Shown piece after piece: positions 36,601 through 45,330 of a stretch of DNA of 64,000 nt. The DNA comes from Chryseobacterium paludis (GTDB lineage: Bacteria > Bacteroidota > Bacteroidia > Flavobacteriales > Weeksellaceae). Every line of letters starts with the position of its first letter. The stretch's first letter is position 1. A program made the translations under genes and the position numbers. The notes beneath the pieces are model-generated. The model was not told the DNA's origin and ran no database searches. It saw only the letters and a list, made by a program, of their open reading frames with translations. Location of the stretch: the NCBI RefSeq assembly GCF_025403485.1, contig NZ_CP099966.1, forward strand, positions 372,001 through 436,000, read 5' to 3'.

Positions 36601-38308
36601 CGAGGAAAATGTTACTGCCGATATGCAGAGCATTTTGGGAATGTGTGATGCTCAGGGGGCGCCACAAAAGATGCTGCGTTGGCATTACCGAAGCAGGCAT
36701 GAGTCACTTATTAGCCTTTCCAACCAAGAGTTTTATGAAAATAAGCTTGTTATATTCCCAAGTCCAGGATCGAAAAACCGTATGGGATTATCCTTTAATC
36801 ATTTGCCGGATACCTATTATGACAAAGGAAAAACAAGAACCAATCCGGGAGAAGCTGAAAAAGTTGCTGATGCGGTGCTCCAGCATGCCCTTAAAACACC
36901 AAAATTAAGCCTTGGTGTAGTGGCTTTCAGTACAGCGCAGATGCAGGTAATACAAAACGCCATAGAAATAAGACGAAGAAAAAACCCGGAAGTAGAAAGT
37001 TATTTCAGGGCACATGCTAATGAGCCGTTTTTTGTTAAAAACCTGGAGAATGTCCAGGGAGATGAGAGGGATGTGATTTTTATAAGTATTGGATATGGGA
37101 GAACGGAAGATGGAAAAGTTCCTATGAGTTTTGGTCCTCTTAATAATGAGGGTGGTGAGAGAAGGTTAAATGTCTTAATTACAAGAGCAAAGAACCGCTG
37201 CGAGGTCTTTACCAATATTACGGCATCAGATATGACGCTGGGACCCAATGCTAAATTTGGAATCAGAGCATTAAAGAGTTTCCTTTATTTTGCACAATAC
37301 GGTAAGTTTGAAAGTGACAAAGATGAATTGCCTTACACGGCACAACCATTTGAAGAAATTGTTGCTCAAACCCTTAGAGAAGCAGGTTACCTTGTTCGTG
37401 AAAAAGTTGGTACTGCGGGGTTTTATATTGATCTGGCTATTGCAGATGCTGATAATCCTGGCAGATACCTGTTGGGCATTAATTGTGATGGTAAGTCTTA
37501 TCAGGCAGCTAAATCAACACGTGACAGAGATAGGCTTAGAAATACTGTACTGGAAGGAATGGGTTGGAACTTAATGAGTGTATGGAGTCTGGATTGGTTC
37601 CGTAATCCTGCAGCAGAATTAAGCTTGCTTACTGAGGCTATAGAAAAAGCGAAGACACAGGCAGAGCACAATGATATTATTGAAGAAGAATTAATGGAAG
37701 AGCTTAAAAATCTTGTGCGTGAAGAACCCATAGAAGAGGAGAGTATTGTATATCCAGTTTATGAAATAACAGTATTACCCATTGAAATTGCTCACCAGGA
37801 ATTACATACCTATCCCTTAGGAAAACTTAGCACATGGATTCAGGATGTGGTTATGACGGAAAGCCCTATCCACTTTGAAGAAATGGCAAGAAGGATAGTT
37901 GATGCCAATGGCATATCAAAAATAGGCAGTAGAATTCGTGCATCTATAACTAATGCTACCAACTATGCAATTGACAATGGCCATATATCTAAAAAAGGGG
38001 ACTTTTTATGGCATCCGGAAAAAGAATTAACAACCATCAGAGATAGAAGCATGCTGGCTTCTAATTCCAAGAAAATAACCTTTATCTCACCTGAAGAAAT
38101 TAATCTAGCCATTATAAAAGTCGTAGAGGACTCGGTTGCCATACAACCTGATAATGCCATTTCACTTGTCTCTAAGCTTCTGGGCTTTTCACGTGTTACG
38201 GAAGATATTAAAAAGTATATTCTGGAAATAATAGATTATAGCAAGGAAAAAGGAAATATTTATCAAGATGGATTGTTTTTGAAAATTACTGAAAAACAGT
38301 CGATATAA
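33647..38308 (+). CDS. DUF4011 helicase-Vsr-like nuclease-DUF3320 protein (Hhe-type defence)
   Basis: 1554 residues from the ATG at 33,647; a TTG lies 12 bp upstream. The N-terminal DUF4011 (RKELLDLGMRNTLLNYKIPK) precedes a superfamily 1 helicase: motif I GPPGTGKSQTITN near residue 314, motif II VIFDEASQVRPVDA near 940, motif III VVVGDTKQMPP, and late motifs NVQGDERDVIFIS and RRLNVLITRAKN. A PD-(D/E)XK/Vsr-like (MTES-type) domain at about 1230-1325 has GFYIDLAI, then GINCDGKSYQAAKSTRDRDR. A DUF3320 region follows near 1385-1450. Single-protein antiphage Hhe has the order helicase, DUF4011, Vsr. Intact and monocistronic. Confidence 0.85.
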   Translation: MKEIILPKLEASRKELLDLGMRNTLLNYKIPKARGLHIVQEQSSSIFNILVKQNKAMTFLGRPGKDDSEELFELPPLSDAELQDAYNDTRLQTNESEQKLQTKILNTYYFARTSIEEQGVNTLFLSLGMLNWFEKGNTEDVRMAPLILIPVTLERSSASERFRLLYTGGEIGANLSLQAKMMVDFNLTIPDLPEEEELDIVSYFNEIQKHINHLENWKVDLDAIELGFFSFGKFMIYHDLDSAKWPESKKPFDHPILQSLFGDGFSEPQPTIGEEHRLDEETDADKLLQVVDADSSQVIAMLAVHEGRNMVIQGPPGTGKSQTITNLIANAVGNGKKVLFVAEKMAALEVVKRRLDSINLGEACLELHSHKANKRELHTELKRILDLGKPAVAHLEEEVRLLDPLIKELNAYSTEVNRPIGGSELSAHDVIGYLLKINNKNKDYKFPKIIANDLSSWDFRQIKDFELSAEKIQVRLSKIGQPEKLIFYGSKLSVFLPKDEELAKDLLLHSISTTENLINGSRTLSDFMEFQAPVDVIDAKRLLAVARWAANNPGITSMSISNDAWLNNKADIAELLETGSRLKELHGKYDSVFISEAWNQDVLEIRQNLIAYGGKWYKFLIGDYKKSVKKLAGLLNTVMPDDIQKKLDFVNTLMEGKRLSLALESNDILGSKLFGNQWQKQRSDWEALQKGANYLQSIHNNIQEGNIQKEILSFLEKNKDSENIIQYAGHLSGAIDEQNTSFETLFKHLSFEGNGIENFKLSAQVSVLNKWLEQLPEIHKVVSWNVLKEEVEKQGAGFLIKAVENWDDASSHLKTALQKTWYDHLLEKAMLNSPELRKFERSTHEEVISKFKRIDVLKQYYNRAKVALKHWEGVPKQDGGGQINILKSEFNRKVRHMPIRKLLQEAGMAIQAIKPVIMMSPMSIANFLSPESIDFDLVIFDEASQVRPVDALGAILRGKQIVVVGDTKQMPPTSFFDKLNTDTEDEENVTADMQSILGMCDAQGAPQKMLRWHYRSRHESLISLSNQEFYENKLVIFPSPGSKNRMGLSFNHLPDTYYDKGKTRTNPGEAEKVADAVLQHALKTPKLSLGVVAFSTAQMQVIQNAIEIRRRKNPEVESYFRAHANEPFFVKNLENVQGDERDVIFISIGYGRTEDGKVPMSFGPLNNEGGERRLNVLITRAKNRCEVFTNITASDMTLGPNAKFGIRALKSFLYFAQYGKFESDKDELPYTAQPFEEIVAQTLREAGYLVREKVGTAGFYIDLAIADADNPGRYLLGINCDGKSYQAAKSTRDRDRLRNTVLEGMGWNLMSVWSLDWFRNPAAELSLLTEAIEKAKTQAEHNDIIEEELMEELKNLVREEPIEEESIVYPVYEITVLPIEIAHQELHTYPLGKLSTWIQDVVMTESPIHFEEMARRIVDANGISKIGSRIRASITNATNYAIDNGHISKKGDFLWHPEKELTTIRDRSMLASNSKKITFISPEEINLAIIKVVEDSVAIQPDNAISLVSKLLGFSRVTEDIKKYILEIIDYSKEKGNIYQDGLFLKITEKQSI

Positions 38309-38972
38309 GTACATTAATGTTAATGAGTAAAAACATTTTTTCTATTTATTTTACTTATTATAATTTAGAGTAACTGATGCAAAATCAATTATGATACGAC
38401 AGCCTCTTCGACTTTAGAAAGAAGATGTAATTATTATGAGAATGCTAAGCATACATGAACTATTTAAAGGCGCAAAACTTTTCTCTATTTGTAAAAATTA
38501 AAGTCATTATAAGATATGGATTGACAAATGGTCGGCTACTAACCACACTTTCATCTCGCCCAGTCAACATCATAAGAGAAAAAATCATATTGGCAAGTAT
38601 GCAAGATTTAATTAGTCATTGCTTATTATAAATTAATTGTGACTTAAAAGATTATCAAAATTTAATGTCTGATCAATCTAAAAATGTAGCATAAAGAAGT
38701 ATATAAATTTTGTCTCAAAAAATAGTTGCAAGTTCAACTTGTATGTGTTAAAATTAGCAAGAAGCAGGAAACTAATTATCAATAATGATAAGTAATTTTA
38801 AAAAGAATTATTGAAGTTTTTGTATTTTTGTTATTACATTAAGTATTTATAGTATTTATAGTATTTTTGAATTATGATAATGTTTTTATAACCGATTACT
38901 TTGCCGTGTAATACTATTGTGTAGTTATTTATTTCTGAGAGATTTATACAATTAAAACTTAGTTAATCTGCT
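38309..38972 (+). pseudogene. Intergenic stretch with a toxin C-terminus remnant
   Basis: At 38,396-38,458 one frame reads SSTLERRCNYYENAKHT-stop. It closely resembles the toxin remnant ending at 48,094 (SSVLKRRYNYYENTKHT). A direct repeat AGTATTTAT occurs three times near 38,840-38,870, just before a TATTTTTG-like promoter element for the AraC gene. The rest is non-coding. Confidence 0.5.
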
Positions 38973-40373
38973 ATGAGGCTTTTTCTTGCGTATGTTTTCG
39001 GATTACTCTTTCATCAGCTATCGGCACAGCATGCATCAGATAAGAATCAGATATTTCACAAAATAGATTCACAAATGATAGTGAATCCCGCAAAAACAAG
39101 AGATTTAATCAGTTTTGTTGAAATAAATTATAAAAATAGGGAGGTTCTAAATAAGTGTAACAGACTTTTTGCTCAGGCTTATTATTATGAAAACAATTAT
39201 AATGAAGCACTTAAGAAAATAATTCAAACAAAAGATCAACAAAATGTTAGCGGAGTTGTTTCTTATCGGAATATTTTATATTCAGCAGGTATAAAGAAAG
39301 TAGATTTCGGCACAGATTATAATCAGAATTCTGTGTTTAAGCTTAACGAAGAAATTTTAAAAGCAAATGAATTAATCTTACTGGGACGAAAAGAAAAAGC
39401 AATTAAAATAATTTTAAATATTCTCCCAAAAATCACGAATAAAAGTTTATATAATTATAGGGATAGTTTTAGTTTTGTCTTAATCAATTTGAGTGAAGAT
39501 GATTGGATAACTAAATCTCCTGAATTCCGTATTCCCGTTTTAAAAATTTTATCTTATTATCCGGATGATATGGGATTTGATATTTTAAAAAAGAAATTAT
39601 TTCCTGCAAATATTTCTGATGTCTGGTTAACAAAAGCCAAGAAAGAGATAAATAATACCACTAATTTCCAACTGAGAGCTATTTACTACAATTTTTTACT
39701 AGATTATTATCTTAGTAAAAAAGATGTTTCAAATTATATTTTAATATCAAATCAAAGAGATGAACAAATCAGGGAAAAAAATAAAGCAATAACGCAGGCT
39801 CGCTCTCAATGGATTTATTTGACTGAAACTAAGCACTACGATGAATATATTTTTGCAAAGAAAAGAGGAATTATTATATTGATAAGTATAATTCTTTTGT
39901 CATGTATTGTATTAATTTTATTGGTTGTCAAAATACGACATGAAAAACTAAGGGGTAAAACGTATCTGTTACTTTCAGATAAGTTAAAAAATTTGGTAAA
40001 AAAAAAGACACCTCAGGTCATTTCAGAAAACGTAAAACTTACTCTTTTAGAGAGGCTAGAAAAATTGGAATCAACGAATTTTTTTTTGGATCCAAACATT
40101 TCTATCCAATCATTGGCTAATAAACTTGATTCCAATTCAAAATATATTTCTGAAATCATCAATACTTACAAAAAGAAAAATTTTACAACTTACATTAATG
40201 AGATGAGAATCGAGTATATCAAGCAGAAACTCAATAATGAATTGGTTTATCGAAGTTATAAAATAAAATATCTAGCAGAAGAGAGCGGATTTTCATCTCA
40301 CAGTGTTTTTTCCTCTGTGTTCAAAAGTATCGAAGGTATTTCTCCGGTGCAGTACATTCAACTTTTAAAATAA
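38973..40373 (+). CDS. Membrane-bound AraC-type regulator with a periplasmic helical domain
   Basis: 466 residues: a signal peptide (FLAYVFGLLFHQLSAQ), a periplasmic TPR-like region of about 280 residues, one membrane helix (GIIILISIILLSCIVLILLV) near residue 300, and a C-terminal AraC HTH (SIQSLANKLDSNSKYISEII; LAEESGFSSHSVFSSVF). Such one-protein sensor-regulators are common in Chryseobacterium. The next gene looks like a partner that lacks a DNA-binding domain. Confidence 0.85.
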   Translation: MRLFLAYVFGLLFHQLSAQHASDKNQIFHKIDSQMIVNPAKTRDLISFVEINYKNREVLNKCNRLFAQAYYYENNYNEALKKIIQTKDQQNVSGVVSYRNILYSAGIKKVDFGTDYNQNSVFKLNEEILKANELILLGRKEKAIKIILNILPKITNKSLYNYRDSFSFVLINLSEDDWITKSPEFRIPVLKILSYYPDDMGFDILKKKLFPANISDVWLTKAKKEINNTTNFQLRAIYYNFLLDYYLSKKDVSNYILISNQRDEQIREKNKAITQARSQWIYLTETKHYDEYIFAKKRGIIILISIILLSCIVLILLVVKIRHEKLRGKTYLLLSDKLKNLVKKKTPQVISENVKLTLLERLEKLESTNFFLDPNISIQSLANKLDSNSKYISEIINTYKKKNFTTYINEMRIEYIKQKLNNELVYRSYKIKYLAEESGFSSHSVFSSVFKSIEGISPVQYIQLLK

Positions 40374-40379
40374 TTAGTC

Positions 40380-41519
40380 CTGAGATTTATATATATACTC
40401 ATTTTACTGTTATGTTCTGATCATATTTATTGTCAGAAATATGATTCTATAAATGTAAAAGAGATGGAGAAATATCTCATTTCAAATCCTGAAAAATCAT
40501 ATTATTTAGGTGTTAAAATATATAATAATAGTGATTTAGATGACAATTTCAGAACACGTCTATTATTTTCATTGCTCAATGTCTGTAATCAAACACGAAG
40601 GTTTAGTGAGGCCATACACTATGGAACAGAAGGGCTGAGTTTGGCGGAACAGGCAAATAACAACGTTTTGCAGGTAAAGTTTTTAGGAATCCTAGGAAAC
40701 ATTTATCAGTCACTTCAAGTCAATGATAAGGCTAAATATTATCTTAACAAAGCAGAGGATATTCTTGAAAAAACTAAACTACCAAGTTCAGTACAATATA
40801 TTAAAGGTAATATACTCTATTTAAAAGGTATGAATTATGCTTATACGCTTGATTGCGATATAGCATTGGAATATTTCGACCAAGCAATTTCAGTTTATCG
40901 TTCAGCAAATAATCCTTTATCTAAAATGAATGTCAAGTTGGCTTATCTTAATAAGGCAAATTGTTTAATAGAGATGAGTAATCTGAAAGACGCAGAAATT
41001 TATCTGAATCTTTCAAAAGTAAATTATTCAGAAAGTGATTTGTCATCAGGTATTCATCAGATTTATTCTAATGTATTAAATCAATCTGCTGACTTAAGTT
41101 TTGCTAGAATTTTAGCCTTGAGAAATGATTTTAATCAATCGAACAAAATGCTGCTTTCTATTTTGAAACTCCAAGATAAAACAAATATTTCTGAGACCGA
41201 TACTGATACTTATTTTCAGTTATCTCAGAATTTTTTGAAACTGAGAGAGATTGAAAAGAGTAAATATTACGATGTCCTCTATGAACAGGAGATGGCAGAA
41301 AAAAATAAAATTCAGGTTGAGGTACTTAATAATCTGCTCTTGCGAGATCAGAAAAACGCTGATAAGAAAATACAGGAACAAAACAATAAAATTTTAAAAT
41401 GGTGCATTATTGCAATCTTGTTTTCTTCTGTTTTACTCCTTATTCTTACCATTACATTTCGGAAAATTAAGAGGGTTAATGTTTTAATTGAGAAAGACTT
41501 GTATAGTTCTGATAATTAA
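40380..41519 (+). CDS. TPR membrane protein lacking the usual AraC domain
   Basis: About 379 residues if read from CTG at 40,380, or 351 from the ATG at 40,464. The in-frame sequence before the ATG encodes a convincing signal peptide (LRFIYILILLLCSDHIYCQ) directly after the preceding stop, without an ATG, GTG or TTG. Five or more TPR-like repeats (ALEYFDQAISVYRSANNP) and a membrane helix (WCIIAILFSSVLLLILTITF) follow. It ends 20 residues later, where paralogues carry the AraC HTH. Either a truncated relative or a sensor partner of the preceding regulator. Confidence 0.7.
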   Translation: MRFIYILILLLCSDHIYCQKYDSINVKEMEKYLISNPEKSYYLGVKIYNNSDLDDNFRTRLLFSLLNVCNQTRRFSEAIHYGTEGLSLAEQANNNVLQVKFLGILGNIYQSLQVNDKAKYYLNKAEDILEKTKLPSSVQYIKGNILYLKGMNYAYTLDCDIALEYFDQAISVYRSANNPLSKMNVKLAYLNKANCLIEMSNLKDAEIYLNLSKVNYSESDLSSGIHQIYSNVLNQSADLSFARILALRNDFNQSNKMLLSILKLQDKTNISETDTDTYFQLSQNFLKLREIEKSKYYDVLYEQEMAEKNKIQVEVLNNLLLRDQKNADKKIQEQNNKILKWCIIAILFSSVLLLILTITFRKIKRVNVLIEKDLYSSDN

Positions 41520-41996
41520 TATTTTGATGCTTTTTTTCTTCTGTAGAATTTATAGAATATTCATTAAAACTGATACCCTTCTTAATTTTTATGATGTTTT
41601 TTTAGCTATTATTGCATTAAGATTTTAAGATTACTGAAATGTAAAAATTGAAGATTAAAACTTCTTTTGTTGATCATAATTTTTTATCAATGCATTCTTA
41701 ACGAAAGCTTTTCTAAACATTCTGTAAATAAGTTTTCTTAATTACAGAAATTTTTGGAGATGATAGTATAGTAGGACTATGTTTTATTGAAAGCTTTTCA
41801 ATTATAACGTGAAAAGGCTTAAAAATAATAACTAAAATATAAAGCCATGAAAAAGAAATTGTCCCATAAGTTTTCCTACGATTGTTCTTACGGGAATACT
41901 GAAGATATCCTGTAATCTCAATTCTCACATCTGGATGCGATGTATGTGCATGTTTATATATAATTCTATTTTAAGAATTCAAAATATCTAAAGTTA
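41520..41996. other. Intergenic region, no gene supported
   Basis: 477 bp of AT-rich sequence. A 22-codon ATG frame at 41,846-41,914 has no supporting signal. No hairpin of note. Confidence 0.5.
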
Positions 41997-42443
41997 ATGG
42001 CAAATTGCAAACTTGACAATAAGAAGTACATAAGGCTATTTATGTTTACGTTTTTATGCTTGATACTTCTTGATCTTTCAATGATAGCAAGTTGTATAAT
42101 CACATCATTTAAATACAGCAATATTCCGGTAATTGTCGGAGTCTTTCTTTTGCTGGTTTTCTCGTTGGCATTTTCTGCAATACGTGTTGTTGAATTTGAG
42201 AGTTCATACGCACAGATAAAGATCAGGTATTGCCATCCTTTTAAAAGATACCATCATGGTATATTAAGGGAATTCCCATCAGTAATGTTACAAAGCTGCG
42301 CAATTGAAAATTCTAATCTGACAATGGTCATAAAAAAAAGTGATGGCGATACAGAAGCCATCTCTCTTCGCCTGCACGGACTGAGCACCGATGAAGTAAG
42401 AGAAATGGAGAGGGCTTTACGAGAAATAATTAGAAACGCATAA
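41997..42443 (+). CDS. Two-helix membrane protein, copy 1
   Basis: 148 residues: two adjacent membrane helices (LFMFTFLCLILLDLSMIASC; VIVGVFLLLVFSLAFSA) followed by a beta-rich cytoplasmic domain (YAQIKIRYCHPFKRYHHGIL). A paralogue lies at 43,264-43,716, with the shared pattern of two helices and then a strand with KYYHP/RYCHP. I know no function. It begins a four-gene plus-strand cluster. Confidence 0.65.
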   Translation: MANCKLDNKKYIRLFMFTFLCLILLDLSMIASCIITSFKYSNIPVIVGVFLLLVFSLAFSAIRVVEFESSYAQIKIRYCHPFKRYHHGILREFPSVMLQSCAIENSNLTMVIKKSDGDTEAISLRLHGLSTDEVREMERALREIIRNA

Positions 42444-42448
42444 TAACA

Positions 42449-42877
42449 ATGAACATTGATTTTAAAGATATTCATATAGGTTCCCTTATACAAACCCGTG
42501 TAAGGGAAATGGGCATAGATATGAATAGAATATGTAGCAATATGAAGCTTAAGGAAGGGGAAATTAATAATATGTATCAGCAGGATACATTAGAGACAAA
42601 AGTCTTGTTGAAATGGTGTAAGCTTCTAGAATACGATTTTTTCCGTTTTTTTTCGCAGCACCTCATACTATTTACCTCTCCCATGGGAGCGAATTATAAC
42701 AGGCCGACTGATTCTGTATTACCGCAGTTCAGGAAAAACCTTTATACGAAGGAAGTGATATTTTACATACTCGAAATAATTGAAAGCAATGAAAAAACGC
42801 AACTTGAAGTGATCAATGATTACAAGATCCCTAAATCGACATTACGCAGATGGATGACTAAATATAAGATCCGGTAA
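42449..42877 (+). CDS. HTH protein of a multicopy flavobacterial family
   Basis: 142 residues. An N-terminal XRE-like segment (IHIGSLIQTRVREMGIDMNR) leads to MYQQDTLETKVLLKW and KLLEYDFFRFFSQHLILF, a signature I associate with a family repeated across Chryseobacterium genomes. The C-terminus is a transposase-like HTH (YKIPKSTLRRWMTKYKIR). It starts 5 bp after the membrane-protein gene and is likely a DNA-binding regulator. Confidence 0.75.
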   Translation: MNIDFKDIHIGSLIQTRVREMGIDMNRICSNMKLKEGEINNMYQQDTLETKVLLKWCKLLEYDFFRFFSQHLILFTSPMGANYNRPTDSVLPQFRKNLYTKEVIFYILEIIESNEKTQLEVINDYKIPKSTLRRWMTKYKIR

Positions 42878-42888
42878 AAAATAAGTAA

Positions 42889-43221
42889 ATGTATCTGATG
42901 GAAAACATGCCCGATTACAAAAGAATTTATACTGATATTCTGAACACCAGGTTTCAACATAAAAAGAAAGACTGCGAAAGCTTATTGAATAAAGAAACAT
43001 TATCACATCTAGATGTGATAGACCTTAACACGATCATATTTGGGGCCGTCACTGCAGAAAGTTGGAAGTTTAATAAAAGGCATCGTTTTTATAATCAGAA
43101 TACCATTATGGAAATACTTCAATACCAAAAAAAAAACAAATTAAGTAATACACAATTAGCTAACCATTACAAATTAAGTAGAAATACGGTAGCTCGATGG
43201 AAAAAGCTATTTGCCATATAA
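42889..43221 (+). CDS. Small HTH partner protein
   Basis: 110 residues (in-frame ATGs at 42,898 and 42,907 are also possible starts). The C-terminal half is a helix-turn-helix (LSNTQLANHYKLSRNTVARW) with the same 'xxxSRNTVARWKK' ending as the preceding protein. It regularly follows that family and is probably co-translated with it. Confidence 0.7.
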   Translation: MYLMENMPDYKRIYTDILNTRFQHKKKDCESLLNKETLSHLDVIDLNTIIFGAVTAESWKFNKRHRFYNQNTIMEILQYQKKNKLSNTQLANHYKLSRNTVARWKKLFAI

Positions 43222-43263
43222 GTTCAACTAAAATATTATAGTAAAAAATTATTAATACATTTT

Positions 43264-43716
43264 ATGGTCTTAACGAATAAAGATAAAGTAATATCAAAAA
43301 TGAGGGTTTGGCAATTTCTTCTTGTATTTAATTGCTGTTTGGCAGTATGTGGATTTGTCTTACAATCTCTTATACCGGTGGAATTAAGATGGCCGTTACT
43401 CGGGATGTTTCTTGTAATAAGTATATTAATCATTAAAAAAATAACAAGTCTTAAAGTATTTCAGTTTGAAAATAGTGGTTTCATATTTTCAATCAAATAC
43501 TATCATCCATCAAAAAAAGGGATTGTATTTCCTTTAGTTGAATATCCTGTGCACAAATTACGCTCGTTTAAAATCGAAAGATCGGTATTTGCTGATATAA
43601 TTGTAATCGATGTTGATTTGAAGGAAAAAGAAATGCCTTTTAGAATTAAGATCAGGGTATCTGATATAAATGACAGGGACTACCGAAAGATGGTCAATTC
43701 CTTTTCACAGAAATAA
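43264..43716 (+). CDS. Two-helix membrane protein, copy 2
   Basis: 150 residues and the same architecture as the protein at 41,997: two helices (FLLVFNCCLAVCGFVLQSLI; WPLLGMFLVISILIIKK), then FIFSIKYYHPSKKGIVFPL and a beta-rich tail. The cluster membrane-HTH-HTH-membrane may be one functional unit. Sequence to 43,990 is empty. Confidence 0.65.
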   Translation: MVLTNKDKVISKMRVWQFLLVFNCCLAVCGFVLQSLIPVELRWPLLGMFLVISILIIKKITSLKVFQFENSGFIFSIKYYHPSKKGIVFPLVEYPVHKLRSFKIERSVFADIIVIDVDLKEKEMPFRIKIRVSDINDRDYRKMVNSFSQK

Positions 43717-43993
43717 CCAAGTTTTTTCATATATATTTATTTCTGAATTTATGTTTTCAAAATATAGATTCAAAATGCACTTTACCAGCCTTTATAAAAA
43801 TAAGTAAGGGCTGGTCCTGTGATGATTACTTTTATGGGTAGAAAAATTAAAACATTGTATGATTTTGAGAAAAAATAGACCAAAAGTTTAATGAAAACAT
43901 AATATAGACTTTGAGTTGTCATGGCTGCATTCCTAAACTTATTTTCGTCCTAAAAACAGATACACGGATAAAACAATTTCAAAACTATTAGTG

Positions 43994-44443
43994 ATGAGAC
44001 TTGTTTATAAAGATCCAACAAAATCTCCGGAAAATATTTATAAACCCCTTGGGTTGACAAGGACAACATTTTATCGATACTCCAAAATTCTTAATAATAA
44101 CACAGATGAAGACATGGAAAAAGAAAATAGTGTAAATGATACGGTAGAAAAAGTAAAAGATACTTTACTGGTATTAAACAATGCGATCAATACCATCGGA
44201 CTTGTTCAGGGCGTTGATAAAGAAGGCTATCTCAAAGAAGTAGTTCTACCTGGAAATAGAGCTTCCCAACAAATGATCCGTATTGATGCTGATGGAGGGT
44301 TGTTCACCAGTTTCTTTACGGATTTTTACAGTCAGCTTAAAGACCCTTTTGATCTTTCATTTTTCAGAGTAACGGAATATGATCTTATTTTAAAAGTTTT
44401 TATTGTAGTAAATTTCACTTTTGTTGTGTTTTATTTTGCTTAA
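43994..44443 (+). CDS. HTH protein carrying the N-terminal module of the ICE DUF3945 protein
   Basis: 149 residues from the ATG at 43,994. Residues 5-33 form a resolvase/Hin-like HTH (PTKSPENIYKPLGLTRTTFY). After a coiled-coil stretch it has MIRIDADGGLFTSFFTDFY then SQLKDPFDLSFF, matching FIKIDKQGDFFSNFFFNFF then SQLKDPTSFIMF at the start of the DUF3945 protein at 22,801-24,108. It ends in one hydrophobic helix. An orphan relative of an ICE gene, probably intact. Confidence 0.65.
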   Translation: MRLVYKDPTKSPENIYKPLGLTRTTFYRYSKILNNNTDEDMEKENSVNDTVEKVKDTLLVLNNAINTIGLVQGVDKEGYLKEVVLPGNRASQQMIRIDADGGLFTSFFTDFYSQLKDPFDLSFFRVTEYDLILKVFIVVNFTFVVFYFA

Positions 44444-44471
44444 ATATCTGATATGCTTAATTTTGATCGGA

Positions 44472-44600
44472 TTAATTTGGGTTTGTGATTGTTTGTTTTT
44501 CTATTTTTGAAAGCATTTTTCGAGCATTTTCATTTTTTGGATTTAATTGCAAAGATTTCAAATAGTATTTCTTTGATATTTCATATGTTGCAGCGTCTAA
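44472..44600 (-). pseudogene. C-terminal TPR fragment
   Basis: The frame ends EISKKYYLKSLQLNPKNENA RKMLSKIEKQ, a terminal TPR unit like that at the end of flavobacterial serine hydrolases. It has no intact N-terminus, and the sequence upstream (44,600-44,685) is the promoter region of the divergent Crp-type gene. Dead fragment. Confidence 0.4.
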
Positions 44601-44685
44601 AACAATTTTAAAAGGTACTCGGTGAAAAATCCTAACTTTGCCTGATGTCATGTCGCCGTTTAATAAAAAAGAGTACAATTAAAGA

Positions 44686-45264
44686 ATGTTTAATAAATTT
44701 TTTGATTACATCGAACGCAATAGCATCACCAGGCTCTCCAGCGACGAAAAGCTGGAAATAGAGGCATTAATGGTGCCAATAAAAATAAAAAAGAAACATT
44801 ATTTTCTTAAAGAAGGGCAGATCAATGAATATGCTGGATTCGTAGTCAAGGGAGCGTTACGTCTGTTCAGTATGGATGAGAATGGTACCGATCATATCCT
44901 CCAGTTTTATATTGAGGACTGGTGGGCAGTCAACATGAAGAGCTACATGAGCCGGAAGCCGTCCGATTTTTTTATTGAGGCCAATGAGAATTCTGAACTA
45001 TTTGCTGTACCGCGAGATAAATTCGAGGTGATCCTGGAGATTCCTGCTTTTAAGGAAATGTTCTGGTATATCAATCAAAATCATCATATTGCCACGCAAA
45101 GGCGTAGGGATCATGCGATACATCTCAGCGCATTGAAACGATATGAAAACTTTTCGCTTTTGTACCCTCAGCTGGTTCGAAGATTTCCTACTAGTCAAAT
45201 TGCCTCATACCTTGGCATAACCCGGGAAACATTGACCAGGGTCCGAAAAGGTCTGTCAAATTGA
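44686..45264 (+). CDS. Crp/Fnr-family transcriptional regulator
   Basis: 192 residues. The cNMP-binding-like barrel (EGQINEYAGFVVKGALRLFS; DWWAVNMKSYMSRKPSDFFI) and C-terminal winged helix (FPTSQIASYLGITRETLTRV) are of the type common in Bacteroidetes, distinct from the oxidase-linked regulator at 29,602. It has no adjacent target gene on its strand; the convergent gene is a LuxR-type regulator. Confidence 0.85.
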   Translation: MFNKFFDYIERNSITRLSSDEKLEIEALMVPIKIKKKHYFLKEGQINEYAGFVVKGALRLFSMDENGTDHILQFYIEDWWAVNMKSYMSRKPSDFFIEANENSELFAVPRDKFEVILEIPAFKEMFWYINQNHHIATQRRRDHAIHLSALKRYENFSLLYPQLVRRFPTSQIASYLGITRETLTRVRKGLSN

Positions 45265-45330
45265 TGCAAGCCTGTTAATTCTTAATTTTTATAATGTATG
45301 GGGTTGGGCGTGGACATTATTGAGCTTGCC

